This document shows positions 13,901 to 24,475 of a stretch of 64,000 nt of DNA, piece by piece. How positions within the stretch are numbered: position 1 is the first letter of the stretch; each line of letters begins with the position of its first letter. Under the pieces are notes generated by a model that was given only the letters and a program-made list of their open reading frames with translations, made no database searches and was not told the DNA's origin. This DNA is from Eretmocerus hayati (lineage: Eukaryota; Arthropoda; Insecta; Hymenoptera; Aphelinidae): contig CM056743.1 in assembly GCA_029851415.1 (NCBI GenBank), forward strand, positions 29,648,405 through 29,712,404, read 5' to 3'. Made by a program: the position numbers and the translations under genes.

Positions 13901-16900
13901 AAGAATATTTTCTAGAATTATAATTAATAACAACCTAAATGTGTCCGTTGAGATCTCGCGTATCGGGTTGCCTACATCCTTGTGGGACGGGTGAAGTTCA
14001 ATGAGTGGCCGTATGGGTCATGGATGGGTGGATCAGTGAATGGTGTGTAACATACAGTCTGGCACACTCTGATACGGTCTTGAAAAGCCTAGAACGCTCT
14101 GGTTAGGTCTGGAACGGTCTAATAGGACGATCTGCCACGGTCTTAGGTTTGTCTAGGACGGTCTGAAACATTCTAGTACGGTATGGCATAGTCTGATACG
14201 GTCTGGAACGCTCGAGTTAGGTCTGGTATGATCTAGGGCAGTCTGGTACAGCGTGGAATATTCTGGAATTATTTGTAACGATGTGGAACGTTCTGGTACG
14301 GTCTGGAGAGGTCTAGGATGCTATGGTACCATCTGGGTCGGTCTGATATGGTCTGGAATGGTCGCACACAGGTTTTGTACGATCTCAAACCTTTTTGTGT
14401 GGTCTGAAACGTTCTGAGACGGTTAGGAACGGTCTGAGGTGGTCTGGGATCTGGGATTGTCTGGCGCGGTCTGGAATGGCCCATAAGTGTCTGGGATGAT
14501 CTGTTCTGGGCTGGGCTGGGATGGCTAAAATATGATATGAGGTCGTGTTGGTTATGGGGGGGGGGGGGCAAGGGAGCTTTGGTAGGTGGGTAGGTTAATA
14601 GTCGGATGGGTCTAGACGAGCTGGTGGGTGGTTATGACTACTGGCGGCACCACAACAACAAAAATGTCATCTTCACAAACTCCATGGGAAAATTTCCGCT
14701 AATTTCATCAAATGATCAACCATCATATTACGAATATCATTTTGAGGTACAAAAGCATTCCAGGCGAGATTCCAGGACATCTGACTCATCAAGAACATTT
14801 TCAAGCCGAACGAGCGGTACCGAAAAAAGCAATAACGCTGGTCTCAATCAGCTTTCGAGAAATTTAGTAAAACAGAACGACTTGATCCATTCTTCCCATA
14901 TTTATGATGCTCTTATTAGCCATTTTGACAAAATGCCTTACTGTGGTTTCAACTTGAAAGGAACCATGAAGGCTCGTTGAAATGTTGTCATTCATTATTT
15001 CATGATTAGTTGAAAGTAGCAAATTCTTTGATTCAATTTCCAAGCCGTCAGTATTTGGGCAGCGTATTAATAGTCTCGGCTCTTCAATTCAAACACAATA
15101 TTGCAACTGTTGTTTTCAAGCATCTAAGCAATTTTTCGAATTTCTGAAGTTAGAGTTTTAGTGCAATTTTTCAAATTTGACAATTACGGCGAGACCCATA
15201 ATAAGAAATCAAAGAAAGTGAAGAAATATATCAAAAAAAAAAAGGACCAAAAGGATGATTTATATGAGTGAGTGAACTCACTGGTGCGAGGGAGTCTTCA
15301 TTGAGATCGCAGGTTGAGGTAACGCTGAACGGCACAACTGAGCTATGGAAAACTACTTCATTGTCTATTACAAGACTCGCTCTGATTGAGTATCTTATCC
15401 TGCCGTAGCGTCCCTCGAAACTGCAAGGTATTTCCTCTGGTAATTTTATGTTAAATTCGTAAGAATCACTGGATATCTGCGTCGGTGTTGCACCATCTAC
15501 AAGTATACGAGTTTTGATTGGCGCAGGGTGTCATGGATGATTTAATATTGAAGCTATAAAATGTCAAGAAAGACTCACCGCCTATAATGTATGGTTTGAG
15601 GTGTACGTAAGCTTCCTCTGCACCAAATCTGCGTCTGATTCCCATAGCTGATCGGTCGGTGAAATACACACGCGCCTCCCCTTTGCATCTTACGCGAATA
15701 CCTAGAGAAAAAATTGGGCCTTGGAGTTCCAATTTCTCTTGTGATTATTAAATTGAATTTGTATGAAATATTTTCGCCTGAAAATTACGTTGAATTTTGA
15801 TCATTGGTGATCCGCGAGGTGGACGTGATCTTTTGATTGCAACTTTGACAAAACAGCAGTCAAGTTAGATCGCTTGTTCTTCGATTCAGCATTAGAATGG
15901 CAAGAGCTATCGGAAATATCCTTGATACTCGTACTCATGGAAGGAATCTAATTCAACGTCTCAATATAAGGATTGTTTGTCGGGTTCCAGTATTTTGAAA
16001 AAATTATTCATAAAAAGAAGTTTTTTTCATTTATAGTGAGACTCTTGACGCTTAGAAAAACCTGACGATTAAAAGAATATGGTACATTTCGGAGCATTTC
16101 GACAAATGCCTGCACCAGGGGGGTCTGGAAAAGATCCATAAAATTTTTTCCGTAAGTACTATATTGATATAGTACAAAAAAAATTTTTTTGGTTTTTTTT
16201 TAAGGTCCCCGTGCGCCCTGGGGTCTATGAAAGGTACTTTTTGGGCCCCTTCTTAGCCTATTTCCAGAGAGTCACAACCTCGACTAAAATCAACATTTTT
16301 GGACTTACCTAGGCGCATTTTCTTCCTTAAGACTAGCATTTTTGAGAAAAAAATTGTCCATGGTCAATACTTGAGCCTAGCAACTTCTAGGGGCTATTTG
16401 CTGAGAGCACATTTTAGCGATGTTTGGGCTTGTTTGAAAGTGATGTAACTCCCACTAAACATGTGATACTCGACCTTTACAAGTGGTCATTTTGAAGGTC
16501 TTGAAAAAAACCTATAATTTGACCACTGGTAAAAGTCGATTACTGTACTTTCTACAGGAGTTACAGTCGTTACGAGCTGAGCAACTTCGTGAAAAATGCC
16601 AATTTTTGAGCTCAATTTAAAGAAATTGTTTTTATTTCCTTTGACCCCAAACCGAAACCTGTGCGAATATGTTTTTTGATACAAATACTATATTAAAACA
16701 ATAATCTGGGTGTGATATTGAATTCTCGATTTTATTCGGCCAATTTAAAACACCCTTTTTTGACTTTTTGATCAAAATGACCTCACAGGTATGGCTCGTA
16801 TACGCTTTTATCTGGAATAATATGCACGAATCTATGTGGGATTACCCCCCAATGTACCCCCAAATATATGTGAAATCTTCCGGAGGCGAGCCTCGAGCTA

Positions 16901-19900
16901 GATGCGAGCAGGCGGTTCTATTTCACGAGTTGAAAATGGGCATTATTTCGTCTATTTGGACGCAAGCGAGTGCGAGTGGGATTTCACTCATTCTAGCTCA
17001 AAAATAAGATAAGCGGCTAAAATAGGGATACGATCATGGTATTCTGACTCAAAATGATCATCTCAAGACGATTTCGGGGTCAGTTTGACTCCAAAATATT
17101 GATACTTGCTCTCAGCCTAGAAAACGCTTGAGTTGAATGTTTTTCGATGGAGTGGCTTCAGACGATGAATAAGAGCCAAATTGGCCATGAGAACGTATTA
17201 AAAGGTGGTCATTTTGAGTCGGAAGAACATGTTTGTATCCCTATTTTAGTCGCTCATTCCATTTGTGACCTAAAATGAGTGAAATTGAAATCCCACTCGC
17301 ACTCGCCTGCGTCCAAATAGACGAAATAATGCCCATTATTAACTCGGAAAATAGAACCTCCTGCTCGCATCTAAGCTCGAGGCTCACCTCCGGAAGTTTT
17401 CACACATATTTGGGAGTACATTGAAGAGTAATCCCACACAGATTGGTGCACATTAGTTCAGATGGAAGCATATGCGAGCCATACCTGTGAGGTCATTTTG
17501 AGCAAAAAGTCAAAAAAGGGTGTTTTAAATTGGCCGAATAAAATCGAGAATTCAATATCACACCCAGATTATTGTTTTAATATAGTATTTGTATCAAAAA
17601 ACATATTCGCACAGGTTTGGGGTCGAAGGAAAAAAAACGATTTTTTCAAATTGAGCTCAAAGTTAGGCATTTTCACACGACTGTAACTCCTATAGAAAGT
17701 ACAGTAATCGACTTTCACTAGTGGTCAAATTGTAGGTTATCTCAAGACCTTCAAAATGACTAATTGTAAAAGTCGATTATCACGTGTCTATTGGGAGTTA
17801 CATCACTTTGAAGCAAGCCCAAAAATCGTTAAAATGTGCTCTCAGCAAACAGCTCCTAGAAGTTGCTTGGCTTAAAAAATTTTTTCTCAAAAGTACTAGT
17901 CTTAAGAAAGAAAATGCGCTTAGATACGTCCAAAAATGTTGAGTCTAGTAGGAGTTATGATTTTCTGGAAATAGGCTAAAAAAGGGCCTAAAAAGGACCT
18001 TTCATAGGCCCAAGGGCTCACGGGGGCCTTAGAAAAATTCAAGTTCCAAATGTTCGAATTTTGTTGATTTTATTCGACTCAGTTGTATTAGATTGAATCA
18101 AACAACTAACCGCAATGAAAAACATGCGATAAAAAGTACGCGGATCATGTAAATACAAAATGCAATATTCTTTGTGACTCTATGTAGCTGAATCTATAAA
18201 AATTGTTGATCAAATTCAAGACCATCTTTTAACCTTGGAAATCCAATTCACAAACACGATCAATTCACAACTATCTTGGACCATAAAAATTGTTTGCATC
18301 TTCTAGAGTTGCTGGCTCTTGACAATACGCTCAATATTCTTGCATTCCCGGTTTGATATATGAGTATTTCCGCGCGAAAGCAGACCACTATTCGCAGACA
18401 TGTCTTCAATTGGTTTTTAACCATTTCTAATCGATTCTATGGTCCAAAATATGAAGTTGAAACACCCTATGAGTCGCTAAAAAACCTTTTTCGCATCCCA
18501 GTGGAACGTTTTTGTGATAGTGATTGAAGGAAAAAATATCAATTCTTTCAGCAAATTGGGTATAGTTCCGATATGACGCAAGATACAAACATGCCGTTTA
18601 CGGCATTTGAAAGGATTTTGAAAAATTTATACAAAACAGATAATTGAAAAAAATTCTGAGGTTATAGTCGTCCCTTGAGGCAGGAAGTTTCACGGAAAAT
18701 TTAATTTCTTCAAAACGCATCTTTCTAAATATCTGAAAATTTCTAATTCGATATAAAATATTGTGTTCTTTGGGAAAAAATGGTTTCCAACTGTGTTCTT
18801 GGGTCGTAAACCGTTATTCTACATTTCATTGATGTTTTCAGACTCTTCGGTTCAAAAACAATTATTCCTGTCCATGAACAGAAATTTAGGCTGCTGAAAC
18901 CAAATTAACTGGAAAGCCGAGGAAATTGCCTTCAAATTGACCACTTGGCAAAGTTAATTTGATACAGTGAGACCAAAGTTACAACGCATTGATGATGAAG
19001 CATGCGCCAGGGAGGCATATGCGAAACTTGCTCATATTCCCCATTTTGTCTTGCGACTCGAGTGGAGGTGTTATTATAGTCTCAATCACGGTTACATTGG
19101 TACCCAGTAAGCGTCGAATAAGCTTGGTCAACTAGTGATCTTGAAGAGAATATCCTTGGCTTTCCAGTTAAATTTGTTTAAGCTTTTAGCAGCCTAAATT
19201 CCTATGCAAGTGCAAGAAAACTCGTATCTCAACCGAGGAGGCTGAAAACATTGGTCAAACGTGAAAAGTAGTTTGGGATTCAAGAACAAGAATTGGAACT
19301 ATTTTATTCTGGAAGAACACAAAATTTCACATCTTTATTCATCAGATTGTTGAAAAATGCGTCTTGGCAAATTTGAATTTTTCCTGCTTTTCACTTCTTT
19401 GCGTCTATGGACCGCCCATGACCTCAAAAAATTCCCGCAACCATGATTTTCCATAAAGGTTATTGAAAGACCTTTTGAAAGCCGCAAACCGCGTGTTATT
19501 ATCTCGCATCAAATCCGGAAGTACACTAATTTTACTGAAAAAAGATTTATATTTTTTTCTCCAATCACCATCATAAAAATATTCCCAAGGAATATGAAAA
19601 GAAAAATGTATGAATCCATAGGGCGTTGAAAGTTCATGTGTTGGACCATTGAATCGACTGAAAATGATGAAAAAACATCGGAGTCGTGTCAAATCGTGGC
19701 CCGCTTTCACGTGGAATTACTCATATACCAAGTGACGCACATACTTCAGGAAGAATTGACTCTACTATTTCCCATAGTGCCACGCTCACATGTATAGATC
19801 TGTTCTGGAATTCGTATCTTGCCCGTCTTTCTCATACAAATCGAATCGAGATGCATCAATACAAAAGAATTTATCCAAATTGATGCGTATTCAATTCACA

Positions 19901-20739
19901 ATCCTTGAAGATTTCAGTTGCAGAAGATTCGATAATGAAAGTCGAGAAAAAAATACACGAGATAATGTGGTGTGTTTGTGAATGAATTTGAAGTAATATA
20001 GGGACTTGGAAGGGCGCGCAATTTGAAAAAAAATAGAGCAACGGTGAGCGTCGTCGATTAAAAGCTCCGCGTGCTTCCAAAGCAGACATAGGCCCACTGC
20101 ACTAACCAAGCTTGCTGAGAGCTTTACACCTCATCGATCGTCAAATGGAAATTAGTTTGGTCGAATTCTTGCTATGTACTATGTGTCCTACTGGGGTAGC
20201 ATTCAATTAAAGATAAAATCAATGATTAAATGATTAAAAGGTCTGGATCATGTTGAGTAAATATCTGCGTGGTTACTGATAACTGATTCAATTTGTAAAA
20301 TAAGTTGACTTTCCAAGAATAAATTTCCTGTAGAACTTTCGAAGGGATTGAAAAGGAAATATTCTTCCAAATCCATCTAAAATATACCGCGTAATGATCC
20401 TTACCAAGTGCACTTATAGGCGCCGCAAGATCTAGCATAACCTTGCCGGTAACTGATTTCCCAGCAAGGAAGACTCGGTCGGTGTTATCCAGAGACACAT
20501 CAATTTTCTGCAGCCCATAACTAACACACGAGAATCACCATCACCAACACGATATCATGATTGCACATCATAGATAAAAAGAAAAATTTTATCCACATTG
20601 AAACTACCTCATAACTAAAACAAAATTTAGAATCTCTTTGACATCACAAAAATTGAGTTGAAATTTACCTTGCAGGATCTGGTTTACTACTGGACGATTC
20701 AAACCCTCCATCCTTATCTTTATCTAGTTCAGCAGCCAT
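4823..20739 (-). CDS. Arrestin domain-containing protein (alpha-arrestin), 7 coding exons
   Basis: I joined seven exons: 20739-20669, 20520-20405, 15701-15579, 15496-15282, 9971-9798, 7976-7658 and 4977-4823. All introns are GT-AG and the phases agree (2,1,1,0,0,1), giving 1,173 nt and 390 residues. Residues about 27-175 read as an Arrestin_N fold (LDNTDRVFLAGKSVTGKV, GIRVRCKGEARV, CSFEGRYGRIRYSIRA). Residues about 185-320 read as Arrestin_C (LSLPVRGFVPGQTVPL, CCKIIDVRYALKVEA, NIVIGTVPL). The tail ends SPYSPMYRVYKF, a pattern I know from insect alpha-arrestins. The family acts as cytosolic adaptors in sorting and ubiquitination of membrane proteins. I see no PPxY motif, which many members use to bind NEDD4-type ligases. 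Introns carry repeats: 4978-7657 and 9972-15281 hold GGTCTGG-rich copies, 7977-9797 holds a small inverted repeat, and 15702-20404 holds two large ones. The exact N-terminal exon is the least certain part. Confidence 0.88.
5497..6830 (+). repeat. Dispersed repeat, copy 1, with GGTCTGG minisatellite
   Basis: A degenerate short repeat of GGTCTGGNAC/GGTCTAGGAC type fills about 5610-5870. It is followed by GGGCTGGGCTGGGCTG and a CTAAAATAT segment. A second homologous block lies at about 6600-6820 and includes GCGGCACCAC and GGCAATAACGCTGG. The same ordered blocks recur at 13960-14845, so this is a dispersed element. About 600 bp (5965-6580) has no counterpart in the other copy and may be an insertion. 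It lies in the last alpha-arrestin intron. Confidence 0.65.
7658..7976 (-). CDS. Alpha-arrestin exon 6
   Basis: The acceptor is TTCACAG and the donor is TTAG|GTAAGA. It has 106 codons plus one base. It continues exon 5 directly (VVTYRAKEKSRRHKE) and contains VPPSGMKCCKIIDVRYALKV and NIVIGTVPLKN, the conserved core of Arrestin_C. Confidence 0.92.
8776..9012. mobile_element. Small inverted-repeat element with TA flanks (MITE-like)
   Basis: The ends are TACCGTAAAATCGGG and, inverted, CCATTTTTACGGTA. The arms continue inward through GGACCGGG and a second pair containing ACTTTGGACTC/GAGTCCAAAGT. The element is about 235 bp in the intron between exons 5 and 6 of the alpha-arrestin gene. TA at both ends suits a Tc1/mariner-type target site, which is an inference. 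Confidence 0.7.
9798..9971 (-). CDS. Alpha-arrestin exon 5
   Basis: The acceptor is TTACAG and the donor is AAG|GTAATT. It has 58 complete codons. It encodes the start of the C domain, GPVNLELSLPVRGFVPGQTV, followed by VRVFKIRIVLKK. The GF-x-PG-x-T/Q-V-P pattern is typical of Arrestin_C. Confidence 0.9.
10241..10482. mobile_element. Inverted-repeat element with TTAA/TTAG flanks (piggyBac-like MITE?)
   Basis: 14-bp perfect terminal inverted repeats read CACGTTCACTGCGA (10241-10254) and its complement (10469-10482). The left flank is TTAA and the right flank TTAG, which would be a decayed TTAA site as used by piggyBac-type elements. The subterminal GTGGGTCCCACC resembles sequence near 55.67 kb. 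Confidence 0.6.
11111..12010. mobile_element. Degenerate pogo/Tigger-like element
   Basis: The inverted ends read CCCCGGTTATAACGAG on the left and CTCGTTATAACTGAGG on the right. The GTTATAACGAG core is common in pogo-type termini. The inside holds a decayed minus-strand coding remnant (11604-11861). Confidence 0.55.
11604..11861 (-). pseudogene. Possible transposase C-terminal remnant (pogo/Tigger-like)
   Basis: An 85-codon open frame contains TRSEALEALNNFYPTNENS. This resembles the EEAxEAL acidic tail seen after the DDE domain in Tigger/jerky-type transposases. A stop closes the frame a few codons upstream of its first ATG. No catalytic residues are visible. The assignment rests mainly on the surrounding inverted repeats. 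Confidence 0.4.
13960..14845 (+). repeat. Dispersed repeat, copy 2, with GGTCTGG minisatellite
   Basis: This shows the same order of blocks as 5497-6830: a CGTATCGGG-type start, a degenerate GGTCTGG array (about 14060-14500), GGGCTGGGCTGGGATGG, a G-run of 13 (about 14557-14569), then GGCGGCACCACAACAAC through AATAACGCTGG. The 124-codon open frame at 14606-14980 is serine/arginine-rich and is not preserved in copy 1, so I do not call it a gene. Confidence 0.65.
15282..15496 (-). CDS. Alpha-arrestin exon 4
   Basis: The acceptor is TTGTAG and the donor is CCA|GTGAGT. It encodes the second half of the N domain: YEFNIKLPEEIPCSFEG, then RYGRIRYSIRASLVID, ending in the DLNEDSLAP linker. The F-x-LP-x2-(I/L)P-x-SFEG pattern is diagnostic for alpha-arrestins. 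Confidence 0.9.
15579..15701 (-). CDS. Alpha-arrestin exon 3
   Basis: The acceptor is CTCTAG and the donor is GGCG|GTGAGT. It encodes GIRVRCKGEARVYFTDR, then GAEEAYVHLKPYIIG, which matches the Arrestin_N strand containing the G-I-x-V-x-C-K-G-E-A signature. Confidence 0.9.
16203..18029. mobile_element. 1.8-kb foldback (long inverted repeat) with TA flanks
   Basis: The two halves are inverted copies meeting near 17.11 kb. The ends read AGGTCCCCGTG and, inverted, AGGCCCCCGTG. Both sides carry TA (16201-16202, 18030-18031). Arms match through many segments, for example the CACACCCAGATTATTGTTTTA region at 17558-17578 and its complement near 16695. The arms carry no recognisable coding sequence. 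It lies in the intron between exons 2 and 3 of the alpha-arrestin gene. Confidence 0.8.
18330..19790. repeat. Diverged inverted duplication, about 0.7 kb per arm
   Basis: The left half (about 18330-19040) and the right half (about 19095-19790) are inverted, diverged copies. Shared landmarks are AATTTAGGCTGCT near 18882 and its complement near 19190, and TGATATATGAGT near 18354 with the complement of GTATATGAGT near 19725. The outer limits are approximate because similarity fades. The right arm holds a 101-codon open frame. Confidence 0.65.
19405..19710 (-). pseudogene. Unrecognised open frame in the right arm of the inverted duplication
   Basis: 101 codons rich in aromatic residues (MKAGHDLTRLRCFFIIFSRF at the start, then WEYFYDGDWRKKYKSFF). 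I recognise no family. The left arm carries the same sequence in decayed form, so this may be an old transposon coding fragment. Chance is also possible. Confidence 0.3.
20405..20520 (-). CDS. Alpha-arrestin exon 2
   Basis: The acceptor is GTGTTAG and the donor is G|GTAAGG. It encodes YGLQKIDVSLDNTDRVF and onwards to AAPISALG, the first strands of the arrestin N domain. Another AG lies 13 bases downstream (20509-20508). It would break the phase with exon 1 but would suit a different first exon. Confidence 0.82.
20669..20739 (-). CDS. Alpha-arrestin exon 1 (start codon)
   Basis: ATG at 20739-20737 follows GCGGC. It encodes 23 residues beginning MAAELDKDKDGGFESS and ends AG before a GTAAAT donor (phase 2). 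I chose it because it is the nearest upstream ATG whose donor phase fits exon 2. The acidic-serine leader shows no domain. An alternative first exon further upstream is possible. Confidence 0.62.
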
Positions 20740-20900
20740 GCCGCACCCGTTGCTCTTTCACGACTGAATATCGACGACACAAATGCATTACATGCAGTCA
20801 GTTCTATATATGCAATCGAGATACTTTGTTGTTGACCATGAGACTCACAAGCTTCGAGTATAAGAAACACGAGGGTGGATAGCGTTCTTAGTCATATATA
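20740..20900 (-). promoter_or_regulatory. Upstream region of the alpha-arrestin gene
   Basis: On the minus strand a TATATAG box (about 20806-20812) and a TTCAGTCG initiator-like sequence (about 20762-20769) precede the ATG. Their spacing, roughly 45 bp, is wider than a classical TATA-initiator pair, so this is a weak call. Confidence 0.3.
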
Positions 20901-21720
20901 TGTATGAAGAGCACAAATTGAGCGAAGAGCGCAAGCGCATCCCTTGTATAAATGTGTATACTGAATTGGTAGGATTTGTATGTCTGTGTGTGGGTGTGGA
21001 ACTTGGTTTTGCAGACTAGACGAAGTCTGAATGGCAAAAGTGTTCGCTAATGTTTTCTGGGGCGACGACTAGAAGTCACGTCGGCGCCACCGACGATTGA
21101 CCTTCATCCTGCTTGGCGCGCTTTGACCCAATGTCTGTCATATCGTACATTTATAGTAAAAAAATATTTTGGGTGTGTTGAGAGTTTTTTTTAAGATTAA
21201 TCTTGAAGAAAATCGACTGATTAGTTTTTTACTCCTTTGAGTAAATGTTTCATATTCAAAGGGTGAGATAATAGTCGCTTAAATTTTTCGAAGAAATATG
21301 ATGGTTTGGAACGTGGTTGCATGTTACTCGAAAATTGCATAGGAAAGTCTCATCTCAATACAAGAGCCAGAATGTTGGTTTTCGCACATTGAGTGAATTT
21401 TCCCAGGCAGAGCCTAAGGTGAGAGTTGAAATTATCACGAGGGTGCGAAAAACCACCTCGTCTGAGCATCGAACACTATTTCTCGACACGCTGTGCAGAA
21501 AAGTGTCTTTTCCGCAATGATTTTCTACTTTTTAGCCCAATTTGTTGAAAAACACAGTTCAATACACGGCTGTGAAACCTATTTTTTGCATCATCATGTT
21601 GATTCCGACCTTCGAACCTTCGTCTACGGCTCAGGCCTGAAACCCTTCACTCAGGCGCAAAAAAAGTTTTTCCAACCTTGTATCGAAATGTACTATTTCC
21701 ATCTCCAGTGCGGTAATGTC

Positions 21721-21787
21721 TTTTTCATTACTCTAACCTAAAAATTCCGCGTTTAAATAGGATTTTAGGGTTCTCGTAATGAAAATA
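21721..21787. repeat. 66-bp palindromic repeat, copy A
   Basis: The ends are TTTTTCATTACT and CGTAATGAAAAT. The inside reads CTAACCTAAAAATTCCGCG and ATTTTAGGGTTCTCG. A second copy is at 54994-55059. Confidence 0.7.
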
Positions 21788-21959
21788 CGCTGCTAAAAGA
21801 GATTAGCAGAATGCTTTCTCTTAGCGGAATAGTCTCAGAGATTCACTCGGATTGATGAGAAATTTGGAGAACTAATCAAATTCCGAAATCATGATTGAAA
21901 TTCCCACAAAATAGTTTCATTTCTCCTGTGGTCCAATCCATTTCAGACGCAACTCATAC

Positions 21960-22880
21960 TCAGAAGTAGATATGAGAAAAAAATTAATTTTAGATCAAAT
22001 TTTGATTGTACATCTTGATTTATTTCCTCGAGAAACACTTTTAGGGTGATTAAGATGATCCAGACTCTAGTTTTACAAGTGAAAACAATCGTTTGGTTAA
22101 GGCGGAGTTTTGATACAGTTGATTTATAGATGATGAAAATGGAGTTCTTGGAGGAAATTTCGATTCTTGGAGTGGAAATTGGATTTGAATCGGACTTAAA
22201 CGTAGTTGAATCAAATTTGGTTTCAACCAATTGATATAGGATGCTGGAAAAGTATCTCTCTAGTTCATTAAAAGGTAAATAGATTAGTTGTAGAGGGAAA
22301 TACGAGCAAAAAATGAATTTGGATGAAATTTTTTTCTCATATTTTAAGCTATTTTTACAAGATTCCCTTTTAGAGGAATTCAGATGACCCACACTCGTGT
22401 TTTCTGTGCAAGATATATCGTCTGGTTTAGACGAAATTTTGATATAGTTGGTGTAAACATGATAGAAATGGAGTATTCTCAAAAAATTTGGATTTTTCGA
22501 GAATAAATTTGATTTTGACTGTACTGAAACAAATTTTGAAAAAATTCGGTATCAACCAATCGATTTAGGATGACGAAAAAGTATCAGTTTAGTTTATTAA
22601 AATTTGAATGGGTCGGTTTGAGGGGAAGATATGAGGAAGGATGAATATTGAAAAAAATATTCTTGTATATTTTGAGTTATTTTTCCGAGGAAGCTAGTTA
22701 GGGCGATTTGGGCTATCTAAACTGAGGTTTTTTTAGCAATGTCTGTAATTTGGTCGAGACGGAATTTTGATACAATTGGTTTCAATATGCTCAAAATGAA
22801 GTTTTTCTGGAAAATTTTTGTTTTTTCTAAAAATTAAGGTTTGTGGAGATTAAATGGAATTTTGTAATTAACCAATCGAT
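21960..22880 (+). repeat. Three divergent tandem units of about 330 bp
   Basis: The landmark CG-T-x-TGGTT/TCG-A-GAC/GCGGAATTTTGATA recurs near 22089, 22428 and 22748, giving periods of about 339 and 320 bp. GATATAGGATG/GATTTAGGATG blocks also recur with this spacing. The 179-codon minus-strand frame here (21943-22482) spans repeat units and has no recognisable domain. Confidence 0.6.
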
Positions 22881-23337
22881 GGATCAAGCCAAAAAAACCA
22901 TAGCTGAGGTAACCCAAACTGCCGTAAGATCAAGTTAGAAAGAGATATTTTACTATAAAAGTAGCCAATTTTAGCCAATTTACCTCAAAACACGTATAAA
23001 TTAAATTCAATTGGGAGAGGAGAGCAGCCAAATCACTGGTCTCATCTCTGAATGATTCTCTACAATTTGTAGAAAGGCAAAAATCGATAGAGAGGAGCGT
23101 AGGAGAGAAAGCTTGGCGGAAAAAACAACATACACACACACACAGAGAGAAAGACACATGCAAAGGCACGGAGAGATGAGTCCCTGGGAGGTTTTGAAGG
23201 TTTTTAGAAGAGAAAGTGTCACTTACAATCGTTAGATTTTGGCGAGAAGAACAAGATGGTTGAAGCGTTTTTGTGATAGGAGGAATTTTGTTGAAGAAAA
23301 TATTGAGTTTAATGAAAAAATTGATCAAAAGTTTGCT

Positions 23338-23480
23338 GTGCCGAAAACAAAGCTTGCAAAATATATCCGCACCTCGCTTGCAAGCCCATTTTGGGCACTG
23401 GAGGACATGTCTGTCTCTCTACGCTCGACAGACAAACTGTCCTAGTATCCAAAATGGGCTACCGTGCTCAGAACGGGAAT
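23338..23480 (+). repeat. Dispersed repeat (GCACCTCGCTTGCAAGCCC type)
   Basis: Contains CACCTCGCTTGCAAGCCCA, TTTGGGCACTGG and GACAGACAAACTGTCCTAGT. These same segments occur near 54745-54800 and 55060-55200. Confidence 0.55.
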
Positions 23481-24475
23481 ATAATAATTTCCGCACAGTT
23501 TTTCGATTTCTTTTTCCCATACAAATGATGAAAATAATACATTTTGATACAAAAGTGTGAAATACTAACCTGTAAAAACTTCTTTTCTCGTCCGAGTGAT
23601 GGGTTACGAATCGTAGCGCGCGAGGATGCGAAATAGTAGGTTTTGTGCACACCTATATGTTCACAATCGAACGAGGAGCATTTCACAGTCTTTACGTAAT
23701 CACAGATCCGAAGTTCTCTGTATAATACTACGACTACGAGGGTGATATTTTGGCGCAGACTCCATCAAATCGACCCGGCTTTAATATGAAAAAAACCATA
23801 GGGAATCGACATGACCCCAAACAACATTCCAAAATGCTCGAACGTTGCAAGAGATGCATTGTACGGAAATTCGGAGAATATTAAAATTTTACGTTGGAAG
23901 AATTTCCATGTATGAAGATTTTAGGATTCTGTATCGTGAGAATAATTTCAACTCGTGTATATAATTTTTCAAGTTCCGAATTAGAGTCATCCGATATAGC
24001 AGCTACTTCACTAGAGTCACGTGACTGAATTTTGTTCTCCACGATAATTCTCTGAGGCAAACCTGCACTTGAACACTGCAAACTCCTGTTATCTCGATGA
24101 AATAAGCTGACGCTATATAAGATGGCCGATTCAAATGGTCAATGTTTCGATGATGATTAAAAAATCATTGAAACGTCGCAAAAATTCCAAACTTCATAAT
24201 CTACGCCTATTATGTCACAAACTTCCAAAATATAGCATCGGCCGAAATAATGTTAGTTCCTCATTTGAACGGATTGAGATGGAAACAAGTTCATTGTGTA
24301 CAAACCAATCCTGTGCTCGATATGAGGATCTCGGTATGACGTGTACACGGAGTTACCTCGGAGTTGGCATCGAGTACGTGGGCTCAATGATGTCACCGAC
24401 GAAAAATATCATTCAGAATCTACCGTCAGATTCCATTGCGGGCTCATATTGTTATTCTGGAATTGTAGCTTCCGA

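Noticed and set aside
14606..14980. 124-codon serine/arginine-rich frame
   Set aside because: It lies in a dispersed repeat whose other copy does not keep the frame.
21943..22482. 179-codon minus-strand frame
   Set aside because: It spans parts of the 330-bp tandem units. Its composition is that of AT-rich non-coding DNA and no family is recognised.
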